From contig NZ_JBHTIU010000039.1 of assembly GCF_042677205.1 (NCBI RefSeq), positions 1 to 64,000 of the forward strand: a DNA stretch of 64,000 bases, written 5' to 3'. The DNA is from Paenibacillus_L residui (lineage in GTDB: Bacteria; Bacillota; Bacilli; Paenibacillales; NBRC-103111). The notes below the pieces were generated by a model. The model was not told where the DNA came from. It saw only the letters and a list, made by a program, of their open reading frames with translations, and searched no databases. A program made the translations under genes and the position numbers. Below, one piece after another: positions 54,624 to 63,860 of this stretch (positions are counted from its first letter, which is position 1; every line of letters starts with the position of its first letter).

Positions 54624-54752
54624 AAGCTTGCAAGAAAAGAACTGAAAAAAAACAGGTCCGGCAACAGATTTAAACAAACTTTTTCATCGGGTTCCGATAC
54701 ACTGGAATACAGCTAGGAAAACAAAACTATTTGAACAAGGGGCGGGTGAAGG

Positions 54753-55838
54753 ATGAATAAAATATGGATTTGGCTGCTGCTGCTCCTGCTTGGTTTCATT
54801 GGTTACGCGGTATTCCCGCAAGCTCTCTCCACCGCTGCTTCCATCGATAAGGTGAAGGCCGAAGGCATGGAGGACAAGCTGTCTGTCCGGCCGGAGGAAG
54901 GCTCCCTGCCGGTTGCCGGCAGCCCTGTCTCCAACAACGATTACCAGCTCAAGATGGAGGATGCTTCAAGTGAGGCAAGGGACGAAGAGCCCTCCAACTA
55001 TATCAAAAATGAATATGCACAAGCGGGAATCTTCGCTCAGCCGGAGCTGGATCAGCAAATCGACAAATGGATTGCTTCCCTCTACGATCAGCCCGGATTC
55101 GATACATGGAAAGGGGCGAGCCGCGAGGTTCTCCCTCTCGGCCCCGGCCTGCACGGCTGGGTGGTGTTATTAAACCAAGGAGATCGCCAGGTCGGATACT
55201 TGATCGTGAACGCTGCAGAGGACGGCGGTTACCAGTTGACGGAATACGGAACGGGCAGCAAGCCTCTCTACAGTATGCAAACACTGTACCAGGGATTGGT
55301 ACAGTCCGGAATTATCGATTCATCGGTTTCTTATGTTGATTTTGCCGCCGATCTCACAATTCGCAAAGAAGCCTGCTATTCCAACGGATTACAGGCACTG
55401 TGGAAAGTAACGATAGATGACAAGCTCCATTACTTCGATGCCAAATCGGGAGAAGAGCTGCCTGATCTGTCCGAATGGCTGTCTTCCCGCCCATCCGCGG
55501 AGACTATCTTTCAAAGGGAACCCGCCAAGCCAAAGGAGAAAGTACAATCCTTGGAAATGCCCGAATTCGACCCTTTCGAGCATGCCTATTGGCTAACGGG
55601 AAAACCTGTTGAGGACCTGAATGCAGAGAATGCCTTCTTCAAGCTGTCCTCCATGAATCAAGTTACTTATACCGTACGGTTGTTTGCCGGTAAGGTCTAC
55701 AATCCTTATGCGGTAACCGGAGTTCACCTCTGGAATGACGGCTCGCTGTATGCGGCTCTGGATCAGGATGGCCCCCGTTATTTCATGTTTGAACAGCTTC
55801 AACAAACGGGTCAATGGTTTCAACAGCCGCAGGAATGA
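54753..55838 (+). CDS. unknown exported protein
   Basis: A 361-residue protein with an N-terminal signal or anchor (IWIWLLLLLLGFIGYAVFP) and a mixed, mostly beta mature domain. It has several repeated-looking short segments (GWVVLLNQGDRQVGYLIV; LWKVTIDDKLHYFDAKSGEE) reminiscent of YpeB/PepSY-like folds, but this is only an impression. It starts with ATG behind GTGAAGG and ends at a bidirectional terminator. I do not recognise a family. Confidence 0.75.
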   Translation: MNKIWIWLLLLLLGFIGYAVFPQALSTAASIDKVKAEGMEDKLSVRPEEGSLPVAGSPVSNNDYQLKMEDASSEARDEEPSNYIKNEYAQAGIFAQPELDQQIDKWIASLYDQPGFDTWKGASREVLPLGPGLHGWVVLLNQGDRQVGYLIVNAAEDGGYQLTEYGTGSKPLYSMQTLYQGLVQSGIIDSSVSYVDFAADLTIRKEACYSNGLQALWKVTIDDKLHYFDAKSGEELPDLSEWLSSRPSAETIFQREPAKPKEKVQSLEMPEFDPFEHAYWLTGKPVEDLNAENAFFKLSSMNQVTYTVRLFAGKVYNPYAVTGVHLWNDGSLYAALDQDGPRYFMFEQLQQTGQWFQQPQE

Positions 55839-55842
55839 GAAA

Positions 55843-55880
55843 AAAAGCTCTGCCCGCGACAAGCGGTGCAGAGCTTTTTA
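55843..55880. terminator. bidirectional terminator
   Basis: AAAAAGCTCTGC pairs with GCAGAGCTTTTT, with CCGC/GCGG inside. T-runs follow on both strands. It lies between two convergent genes. Confidence 0.9.
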
Positions 55881-56075
55881 CTTTTTACGTTTGCGCTGAT
55901 CATAATACATCCGTAGAGAAACAGGAATCAGCCCGAACCAGCGAACCGTCCACCCCTCCATAGATTTCGCCTGTTTCCTTTGCTGCTTCCTTTCCCGTCT
56001 GATTTCACGCGGGGTGTCGATATAAGTAACTACTTGCTGGGTAATATATTTAACCAATTCATCCGATTTCACCAT
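55878..56075 (-). CDS. yqzE: YqzE family protein
   Basis: A 65-residue basic protein: MVKSDELVKYITQQVVTYID, then a Lys/Arg/Gln stretch, then WTVRWFGLIPVSLRMYYDQR. This is the YqzE pattern found beside the comG genes in Bacillus. The start is ATG at 56075 with AAGGAG just upstream, not the longer frame. Function unknown. Its stop overlaps the shared terminator stem. Confidence 0.85.
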   Translation of the reverse strand: MVKSDELVKYITQQVVTYIDTPREIRRERKQQRKQAKSMEGWTVRWFGLIPVSLRMYYDQRKRKK

Positions 56076-56284
56076 GGCACTCCTTCTTTCCTCCAATGGA
56101 TCGTCAGCTTGCCGTCCAGAGGGCAGCATCTCCCGCCCCTTTCAGTCACCAGCATTCCCCTTTTCTCTGCATCTTAATCAAAGAGAAGCCGAAAAGGAGC
56201 ACTGCTATTTGCAGTCTCCTATAAATGATTCGATTCTACACTCCGGTATGCAGAGCGACGTATAACAACGAATAACGGGCAATT

Positions 56285-59200
56285 GATTTGGTCCACGCAC
56301 TTACGTTGAGTGCGACGATAAGCGCAGTTAAGTATATTAAATCCGGTCAAGTGATTTCAATCCACGTACTCGCGTAGAGTGCGACCTCCAGCAGGGGAGC
56401 CGGAAAAGCCTAAGAAGGAGACCATTTCAATCCACGCACTCGCGTAGAGTGCGACATCCATTTAGGCTGCTGCTTCCTAAATCCGATTATTTCAATCCAC
56501 GCACTCGCGTAGAGCGCGACTCAGATCCGCAACGGATTTCATAAATTCGATATTATTTCAATCCACGCACTCGCGTAGAGTGCGACACTTGGAAATTTAG
56601 GGGTTTGCTTAAGAATCACTCCAAATTTCAATCCACGCACTCGCGTAGAGTGCGACTTTCAACCGGTCGATCTCAAGACAAACTTCGTGTTGATTTCAAT
56701 CCACGCACTCGCGTAGAGTGCGACCAATGGGACGGCCATAAATTATCACCTGCCTTTTTATTTCAATCCACGCACTCGCGTAGAGTGCGACTAGATGCCC
56801 CAAGATCGTTCCAAGCAATCCGAAATATTTCAATCCACGCACTCGCGTAGAGTGCGACCCTCCACTAGCAGTAGTGGTTGTACTACTGGGGCCAATTTCA
56901 ATCCACGCACTCGCGTAGAGTGCGACTTTGCGCGGCGCCCCGGTTTGCTCCATTTATGTAGAATTTCAATCCACGCACTCGCGTAGAGTGCGACTCAACA
57001 CTTTATCTTGTTGCAACTGTTCAACCCCAATTTCAATCCACGCACTCGCGTAGAGTGCGACCATTCGAGCATCGCGGAGTTATCCTTATACATTTCCATT
57101 TCAATCCACGCACTCGCGTAGAGTGCGACTGCAAGGTATGGCCAGACCTCGATAATACGACGATTTCAATCCACGCACTCGCGTAGAGTGCGACCATGAT
57201 AAAACTAAAATATACATATCACAAGGAGATTTCAATCCACGCACTCGCGTAGAGTGCGACATGACAAGAGTGTTTATAAAAACAAAAGAATCCATATTTC
57301 AATCCACGCACTCGCGTAGAGTGCGACACGTCAAGGATAGCGCCTCACCTCCGTTACTTATCATTTCAATCCACGCACTCGCGTAGAGTGCGACGGTAAT
57401 CGATAGTGACCGCCTTTTTCGCAAATTCTTCATTTCAATCCACGCACTCGCGTAGAGTGCGACGAGTAGAGGTGATTCTATGATTGTCATAACAACAATG
57501 ATTTCAATCCACGCACTCGCGTAGAGTGCGACCGTGTATAGCGTGGATGAAATGGGAGCTAACAGATATATTTCAATCCACGCACTCGCGTAGAGTGCGA
57601 CTGGAGCTATATCTGCGGACCAACTACCGCAAAAAATTTCAATCCACGCACTCGCGTAGAGTGCGACGTCTTTTTCGGAACAAGTACGAGGTAGTCATCA
57701 CTGCATTTCAATCCACGCACTCGCGTAGAGTGCGACGCTATCTCGATAGAGATTGCTAATATAGACGATGATATTTCAATCCACGCACTCGCGTAGAGTG
57801 CGACGGATTGCCTGGCTGAGAGCCTTGTTCGGCTGGATCGGATTTCAATCCACGCACTCGCGTAGAGTGCGACAAAAACTAAATCCCAAAACGACCCTAA
57901 TAACGAGCGATTTCAATCCACGCACTCGCGTAGAGTGCGACGGGTTAACTCGATGGACTTAATAGGGCTCATAGACATATTTCAATCCACGCACTCGCGT
58001 AGAGTGCGACTTACTACGCCGTTGGAATCAAACGTGAAAGTAATTATTTCAATCCACGCACTCGCGTAGAGTGCGACCTGGGGATATATTGGATCAACGA
58101 GACTTAGTAAAACGATTTCAATCCACGCACTCGCGTAGAGTGCGACCTTCGTTTTTTTCCGAACATTCCTTTGACCTGGCGAGCTATTTCAATCCACGCA
58201 CTCGCGTAGAGTGCGACAATTTCCCTCATTACGTATAGCTTTGAAACTCCGAATTTCAATCCACGCACTCGCGTAGAGTGCGACTGGTTCGTTCAAACTC
58301 CGTAATATCCTCGCGAGTATTTCAATCCACGCACTCGCGTAGAGTGCGACGCGGTCATTTTCTTTTCCTCCGCCGGACCTACGTATTTCAATCCACGCAC
58401 TCGCGTAGAGTGCGACCCTCCTTCTCCTTGGTTATGCTGCTAATGCACCAAAGATTTCAATCCACGCACTCGCGTAGAGTGCGACAGAGACTTAGTAAAA
58501 CGGAAACTTGAGCTCATAGCCAATTTCAATCCACGCACTCGCGTAGAGTGCGACCGCAAAAGCCGTTGTTCCATACGTTCAAAGTTGGTTATTTCAATCC
58601 ACGCACTCGCGTAGAGTGCGACATCCATAACATCATCCCCCTTTCCTGCAGCATGTTATTTCAATCCACGCACTCGCGTAGAGTGCGACATGAGTTCAAA
58701 AAGATGTGGGATGCGGCTGTAAGTGAGATTTCAATCCACGCACTCGCGTAGAGTGCGACCCTTCGTTGTGTGATGCGTTTAGCATGGCAGTTGCCATTTC
58801 AATCCACGCACTCGCGTAGAGTGCGACGACAAGCTACCGGCTTCGGAAATCCACATTGGCCTTATTTCAATCCACGCACTCGCGTAGAGTGCGACTCTCG
58901 ATGTACTCGGCCCCTTTAATAATCCGGTCCAATTTCAATCCACGCACTCGCGTAGAGTGCGACTGCGGGGGATTTTACACAGCAATACAGCGCAGACGAT
59001 TTCAATCCACGCACTCGCGTAGAGTGCGACGCATTACAAAAGATGAGCTAATGTCCATACTATGGGATATTTCAATCCACGCACTCGCGTAGAGTGCGAC
59101 GACATCCGGCGTAAAGAGGCGGAACTGGACGAAATATTTCAATCCACGCACTCGCGTAGAGTGCGACTAAGGCGTTTTACTCGCCGGAAATATAAAACCA

Positions 59201-59507
59201 TTAATTTCAATCCACGCACTCGCGTAGAGTGCGACTGTATGACAGCCAGTATTTTTCCATTCCTGGATCAAGATTTCAATCCACGCACTCGCGTAGAGTG
59301 CGACTGGGACAGCGTTGAATTTTGGGCAATTAAACGATAGGATTTCAATCCACGCACTCGCGTAGAGTGCGACTATATTGCAAACTTGGCTGCCTATACA
59401 AATGGTATTTCAATCCACGCACTCGCGTAGAGTGCGACTATATCAAATTCGGGGATATAGTAGTTACATTTTTTTATTTCAATCCACGCACTCGCGTAGA
59501 GTGCGAC
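56285..59507 (-). CRISPR. type I-C CRISPR array, 48 repeats and 47 spacers
   Basis: A 32-bp repeat recurs every 65-71 bp with spacers of 33-39 bp. On the transcribed (minus) strand it starts GTCGCACTCTACGC, contains the stem GCACTC/GAGTGC and ends GCGTGGATTGAAAT, as type I-C repeats do. 45 copies are identical. The copies at the low-coordinate end are decayed: the last (56285-56316) has several changes, the next (56354) one, and the one at 56489 one. Decay marks the leader-distal end, so transcription runs from 59.5 to 56.3 kb. No cas gene lies in the window. Confidence 0.98.
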
Positions 59508-59710
59508 AGGGTGCTGCCAAATCCAGCATACCACAAGGGCTCAAACAGTTAAAAGTGCGAATCTCCATTTTGCGAGGTTCATACTGCCAACAAAATCTGC
59601 AAAAATGCCAAAAACCCGCGTCGTTACGTCGGTGCGAGTTTCCCGGGGTTTGCATGTGAGCTATAGGTTCGCACTTCTTAAAACTATATCTCATAACGGC
59701 ACTACTCATT
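59508..59710 (-). promoter_or_regulatory. CRISPR leader region
   Basis: AT-rich, gene-free sequence directly before the first repeat in the direction of transcription. Read on the minus strand it contains GTGCGAACC, AACTCGCACC, GATTCGCACTTTT, TGGTATGCTGGA and ends GGCAGCACCCT at the repeat. These spaced GCAC-type blocks resemble type I-C leaders, where promoter and integration signals lie. The exact promoter is not clear. Confidence 0.6.
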
Positions 59711-59829
59711 AAAATTCCGTAAAGTTACCAGATTTAATATTATCTCTTCTAAATAAAGTTTATTCAAAACTCGCTATCAACAGCAGACCGTACCTTTCCT
59801 AACTTTTTAGATTTAAAGGTCAATGAATG

Positions 59830-60060
59830 AGGACGAGGCGCTCAAGGACCTGCAAAAGTGCAGGTCTTCGGAACGATTTAAGCCAAAAACAGCAAAAGAC
59901 GTGCAATTGTGCAGGTAAATTCAGCCATTTTGCGGATTTTCAGCGTTTTGCGGAAAAAGACCTGTACTTTTGCTCGTCTTTCCCGAGAATTACCGGAATT
60001 ACGCAAAATGACCTGCATTTTTGCTCGTCTTTGGTGCCAGTAACGAAATCGGCCCCTAAA
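59830..60060. repeat. cluster of degenerate palindromic repeats
   Basis: A perfect palindrome GACCTGCAAAAGTGCAGGTC (59847-59866) is followed by related GACGTGCAATTGTGCAGGT (59898-59916), GACCTGTACTTTTGCTCGTC (59959-59978) and GACCTGCATTTTTGCTCGTC (60010-60029), 50-60 bases apart. No gene lies here. Confidence 0.75.
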
Positions 60061-60081
60061 TATTGTAAACATCTGGCATTT

Positions 60082-60103
60082 AAAAAACCGCCCAGAGGGC
60101 GGT
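60082..60103 (-). terminator. terminator of argS
   Basis: On the minus strand ACCGCCC pairs with GGGCGGT around TCT, followed by TTTTT. Confidence 0.9.
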
Positions 60104-60113
60104 CTAACAATTA

Positions 60114-61835
60114 TCAGATTTTCTCAGGCGATTCCAAGCCGATCAGGGCCAGGCCGTTTTGAAGCGTAATCTGCACGCTCTTAACCAGTGCCAATCTTGC
60201 TTTGCGCTGCTCTTCATCATCCACAAGAATAGGGCAGTTATGGTAGAAGCGGTTGAAGCTCTGAGCCAAATCGACCAGATAACGGCTGATGATCGAAGGC
60301 TCCATCTTGACCATGGCCTGCTCTACCGTCTCCGTAAACAGTGCTATCTGCTTTGCTGCCGCATAAGCTTCCTCGTTCAGCAACAGCGAAGCATCGAACG
60401 ATGCGCCTCCGTCCGGAAGCTCTGTCGATTGGCCATCGTTGGCTTTGCGCAGGACGCTGCAGCAGCGGGCTTGGGTATACTGCACATAAGGTCCGGTCTC
60501 CCCATCGAAATTGAGCGCTTCTTCCCAAGAGAAGACGATATCTTTAATCCGATTTGTGCTCAAATCGTTAAAGATAATGGCACCAACGCCAACCTGACGG
60601 GCCACCTCATCTTTATTTTCCATGTCCGGATTTTTACTTTCGATAATTTCCCGAATTTTGGCGATCGATTGTGTAAGCAGGTCCTCCAGCATGACAACGT
60701 TGCCTTTACGCGTGGAAAGCTTGGCTCCTTCCAGGCTTACCTTGCCGAAAGCGACATGCACCAGATCCTCTGCCCAATCGTAACCCATCAGTTCAATAAC
60801 CTTAAACGTTTGCTTGAAATGAAGGCTCTGCCCCGCATCGACGACATAGATCGCCTTCTCGAAATCGTAGGTGTTCTTCCGGTACAGGGCCGCTGTAATA
60901 TCCCTTGTATGGTACAGGGTGCCTCCGTCTTTCTTGATAATTAAAGCCGGGGGCATATTATAGTCGTCCAGACGTACAAGCATCGCTCCGTCGTCTTCTT
61001 CCAGAAGCTGCTTGTCTTTCAGCTCCTGAACGACCGCGGCCATCTTATCATTGTAGAAGCTTTCTCCCGCATAGGAATCGAAGCTGACCCCCAACAAATC
61101 ATAAATCTTGTTGAATTCATTCAGGCTGATCTCGACAAACCATTTCCACAGCCGGGTCGCTTCTTCATCCCCCTGCTCCAGCTTGACAAACCAGCCGCGG
61201 GCTCTATCCTCCAGTTCAGGATGAGTTTCCGCTTCATCGTGAAATTTGACGTAAAGCCTCAGAAGCTCGCTGATTCCTTCCTGCTCGATGGTTTCCGCCT
61301 GGCCCCATTCCTTATAAGCGACAATCAGCTTGCCGAACTGGGTTCCCCAATCTCCGAGATGGTTGACCCGAACTACATTGTACCCGAGGAATGAGAAAAT
61401 TTTATAAAGCGCATTGCCGATAATTGTCGTGCGCAGATGTCCGACGTGAAACGGCTTGGCGATATTGGGAGAGGAATAATCGATGACAATCGTCCGGCCC
61501 TGACCCAGGTTCTGGGAACCGAATTGCTGTCTCATGGAGAGTACGGAGGACAACTGATCTTGAACAAAACTATCTTTCTTCAAATATAAGTTGCAATATC
61601 CCGATACCGCTTCAACCTTCTCCAGCCAATCAGCCTGCTCCAGCTTGGCCTTAAGGTCTTCAGCAATCGCTTGAGGCGCCTTGCGCAGCACCTTGCTCAG
61701 CTTGAAGCATGGCAGCGACAAGTCTCCCATGTCCGGATTCGGCGGATATTCCAACATTCCGGCAATCGCAGCCTCCTCCATTCCTTCCAAAGAGGGAACG
61801 AGGTAGCCGGCTACCTTATGTTTATACTGAATCAT
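60114..61835 (-). CDS. argS: arginyl-tRNA synthetase
   Basis: A 573-residue class I synthetase that charges tRNA-Arg. The N-terminal Add-1 domain recognises the tRNA D-loop. The HIGH motif is HVGH in SSPNIAKPFHVGHLRTT, followed by NHLGDWGTQFGKL. The KMSKS position reads KLSTRKGN, a normal variant for ArgRS. The C-terminal DALR anticodon domain ends the protein. It starts with ATG behind AGGACGAAAG. Downstream lies its terminator, upstream a tRNA-Leu gene. Confidence 0.97.
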   Translation of the reverse strand: MIQYKHKVAGYLVPSLEGMEEAAIAGMLEYPPNPDMGDLSLPCFKLSKVLRKAPQAIAEDLKAKLEQADWLEKVEAVSGYCNLYLKKDSFVQDQLSSVLSMRQQFGSQNLGQGRTIVIDYSSPNIAKPFHVGHLRTTIIGNALYKIFSFLGYNVVRVNHLGDWGTQFGKLIVAYKEWGQAETIEQEGISELLRLYVKFHDEAETHPELEDRARGWFVKLEQGDEEATRLWKWFVEISLNEFNKIYDLLGVSFDSYAGESFYNDKMAAVVQELKDKQLLEEDDGAMLVRLDDYNMPPALIIKKDGGTLYHTRDITAALYRKNTYDFEKAIYVVDAGQSLHFKQTFKVIELMGYDWAEDLVHVAFGKVSLEGAKLSTRKGNVVMLEDLLTQSIAKIREIIESKNPDMENKDEVARQVGVGAIIFNDLSTNRIKDIVFSWEEALNFDGETGPYVQYTQARCCSVLRKANDGQSTELPDGGASFDASLLLNEEAYAAAKQIALFTETVEQAMVKMEPSIISRYLVDLAQSFNRFYHNCPILVDDEEQRKARLALVKSVQITLQNGLALIGLESPEKI

Positions 61836-61921
61836 GTTCGCTTTCGTCCTTTCGGGCTATGAATATAGGAAATCTATGCAATAAAGCACCCCAATTAGGG
61901 GTGCCCTCGTAGATTATGTAA

Positions 61922-62008
<87 letters not shown>

Positions 62009-62155
62009 GAATGGTGTCTGCCGGCTATCTGCTTCGTCTTAAGTAATTATTGCGGCGACAAGAAGTAATATACCATGACTGCTTATAGGTTGTCAAACCT
62101 TTTTTCGAAAAAAATTTAACCTACTATATATATTCAAATAAGTCCCAAAATTGAC

Positions 62156-62184
62156 TTGCGTTTTACGATTTTTTCCATTACAAT
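62156..62184 (+). promoter_or_regulatory. promoter of the YhjD-like gene
   Basis: TTGCGT and TACAAT spaced by 17 bases, about 30 bases before the ATG. Confidence 0.55.
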
Positions 62185-62216
62185 AAAAACAAATATACGA
62201 ACGGAGGTTCGCTATT

Positions 62217-62609
62217 ATGACGACAAATACATTAGTCCGCAAGCCGCAGCATATTACGATGGAAGAATCCGATTTGGTCAAGGAAGCTGTGTTACTGCCT
62301 GTTCTGTTGACCATGATCAGGCGGGATATGGACCGGATGCAGAATTCATCGGCTTCACCGCATAGGCTCTGCCTTCCGAACATTGTCGTCATGCAGAGGA
62401 TGCTCGAGATGATTCAGATTGATCTCGTCCAGCTCAAGCAGCGGCTGAGATCAGCGGGCATCCGGATATATATCGAAGTGAAGGATGCCCAAGGCATACG
62501 CTGTAAATACATCTGCCGGGAGAACAGAGGCAGCCTGACCTTGTCCCGCAGCATGGTGAAGGCTGAGATCAGCATTCTTGCCGGGAACTATGTCCATTCC
62601 CGTATCTAG
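62217..62609 (+). CDS. YhjD-like small protein of unknown function
   Basis: A 130-residue soluble, helical protein. The layout LLPVLLTMIRRDMDRM, DLVQLKQRLRSAGIRIYIEV and KYICRENRGSLTLSRSMVKA recalls the B. subtilis YhjD family, a guess from sequence pattern. The start is ATG behind ACGGAGG. It is monocistronic and convergent with cbiZ. Confidence 0.7.
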   Translation: MTTNTLVRKPQHITMEESDLVKEAVLLPVLLTMIRRDMDRMQNSSASPHRLCLPNIVVMQRMLEMIQIDLVQLKQRLRSAGIRIYIEVKDAQGIRCKYICRENRGSLTLSRSMVKAEISILAGNYVHSRI

Positions 62610-62620
62610 CAGCCTGAATC

Positions 62621-62649
62621 GGCCAATAGCGGCCGTTTCGTTATTGGCC
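62621..62649. terminator. hairpin between convergent genes
   Basis: GGCCAATA pairs with TATTGGCC around about 13 bases; the stem covers the cbiZ stop codon. Tails are not T-rich, so termination strength is uncertain. Confidence 0.4.
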
Positions 62650-63339
62650 GGCGTTTCTCTCCCGCCAATAATTCAAATTACGCTGGGCCGATGAATACGC
62701 AGCCTCATATACCGTACGGCCGATCATATGCCCGAGCAAGGTGGCCGTACCGGCATATTGGCACGTACGCCCCGTCTGGGTCGCCGCGATGATGATGGCA
62801 TCCGTCGTCGTTCCGGTTGCCGTTCCTTCCCCGTCACCCGCTTGTACGCGCAAGTCCTGTAGGGCAGCCGTCTTGGCTTCTGTTGCCGTTATGACCGCAT
62901 TGACCATGGCCGAATCGGTCATTGCGGCTTCCACTATGACAATCGTGTTAATCGTGCCGGGGAATAACGAATGCCTTTCCCGTCTGGAGCCTGCTCTTGC
63001 CGGATTGCTCAGCCCTGCGGTAACTATGGTGCTTACCCGGATTCCGGAGTCCTCCGCCTCGCAACGTCCCGCATCCGTTACCCGGGCCGCTGTCAGCATT
63101 CCGGCCGTCTCCGCGGGGGCAAGACCTGCGCCCTGCAGAAATTGCTCCATCTCCAATACTGGGTCGTCACAGCAGTAATTTTTGCTCACCTGCCGATTTA
63201 TCAGATACCGGCATTCGGAGAATCCTCCTCTCCAGATGGAGGAATTTAAAGTATACAGCGATTTTTCCGATGTGATCAGAAGATATGGACTGCCATTCTG
63301 CTCGACGAATGCTTCATTTACTCCGCTAATGATCGTCAT
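62641..63339 (-). CDS. cbiZ: adenosylcobinamide amidohydrolase
   Basis: A 232-residue protein of the CbiZ family, which cleaves the side chain of adenosylcobinamide (and pseudo-B12) to cobyric acid during cobamide salvage. Diagnostic blocks are STIVTAGLSNPARAG, PGTINTIVIVEAAMTDSAMV, ATEAKTAALQDL and GTATGTTTDAIIIAA. Its ATG overlaps the stop of the small upstream gene, giving translational coupling. B12 salvage fits the B12-dependent ribonucleotide reductase encoded 13 kb away. Confidence 0.9.
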   Translation of the reverse strand: MTIISGVNEAFVEQNGSPYLLITSEKSLYTLNSSIWRGGFSECRYLINRQVSKNYCCDDPVLEMEQFLQGAGLAPAETAGMLTAARVTDAGRCEAEDSGIRVSTIVTAGLSNPARAGSRRERHSLFPGTINTIVIVEAAMTDSAMVNAVITATEAKTAALQDLRVQAGDGEGTATGTTTDAIIIAATQTGRTCQYAGTATLLGHMIGRTVYEAAYSSAQRNLNYWRERNAGQ

Positions 63340-63548
63340 TCCGGCAGCTTCCGCTCCTCATTGTACGGTTGGTATATATAATTTCGGTCCAATTTGATGA
63401 CTTTCCGGTTCATTTTGCGGATTAGTACCGTTTTATCGTCCCAGGCCATAACGAAGCCTCTTACATCGTTGGCAGGGTCCGCATCTCTGACCACCCTTAC
63501 CCTCGTTCCTTCCAACCGATAACGATCCAGTTCTTCATCCGAGATCAT
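63336..63548 (-). CDS. 70-residue conserved-looking protein of unknown function
   Basis: The ATG at 63548 (MISDEELDRYRLEGTRVRVV) has GGGAGGAG six bases upstream; the longer frame to 63701 lacks any such site. The sequence DVRGFVMAWDDKTVLIRKMN and KVIKLDRNYIYQP looks like a small beta-barrel of the SH3 or Sm type. It overlaps cbiZ by four bases and is likely co-transcribed. Confidence 0.7.
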   Translation of the reverse strand: MISDEELDRYRLEGTRVRVVRDADPANDVRGFVMAWDDKTVLIRKMNRKVIKLDRNYIYQPYNEERKLPE

Positions 63549-63860
63549 ATTTATCTCCTCCCGACTTAATTTATTGCTCCTGTTATCCATCTCTTTATGG
63601 TCCGTATTAATTCGTTGCCCCTTGATATAATACCAAATGCTCCCGATTTGTTTTCTATTCACGGCCTTTTGGCCAGGCCTCTTGATCTTCTTTATATCCA
63701 TAGTAAGCTAATTCATGTAGTTATGGCCAACGGACATACATAACATGGTTTCTTCGGGGCACTATAGGATATAAGGTTGTTTTTATTGCTCTATATATAC
63801 AAAGTAATTGACTGAGAGAAGCTCTGTAAAGATTCGGTTTATGGAAGGAGAGCGACACCC

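Noticed and set aside
59508..59545. A 48th spacer after the last repeat
   Set aside because: No further repeat follows, and the sequence continues smoothly into leader-like DNA, so it is the leader end.
56605..59552. Many 60-90 codon frames on both strands with repeated FQSTHSRRVR, FNPRTRVECD or SHSTRVRGLK
   Set aside because: They are translations of the CRISPR repeat in different frames, not proteins.
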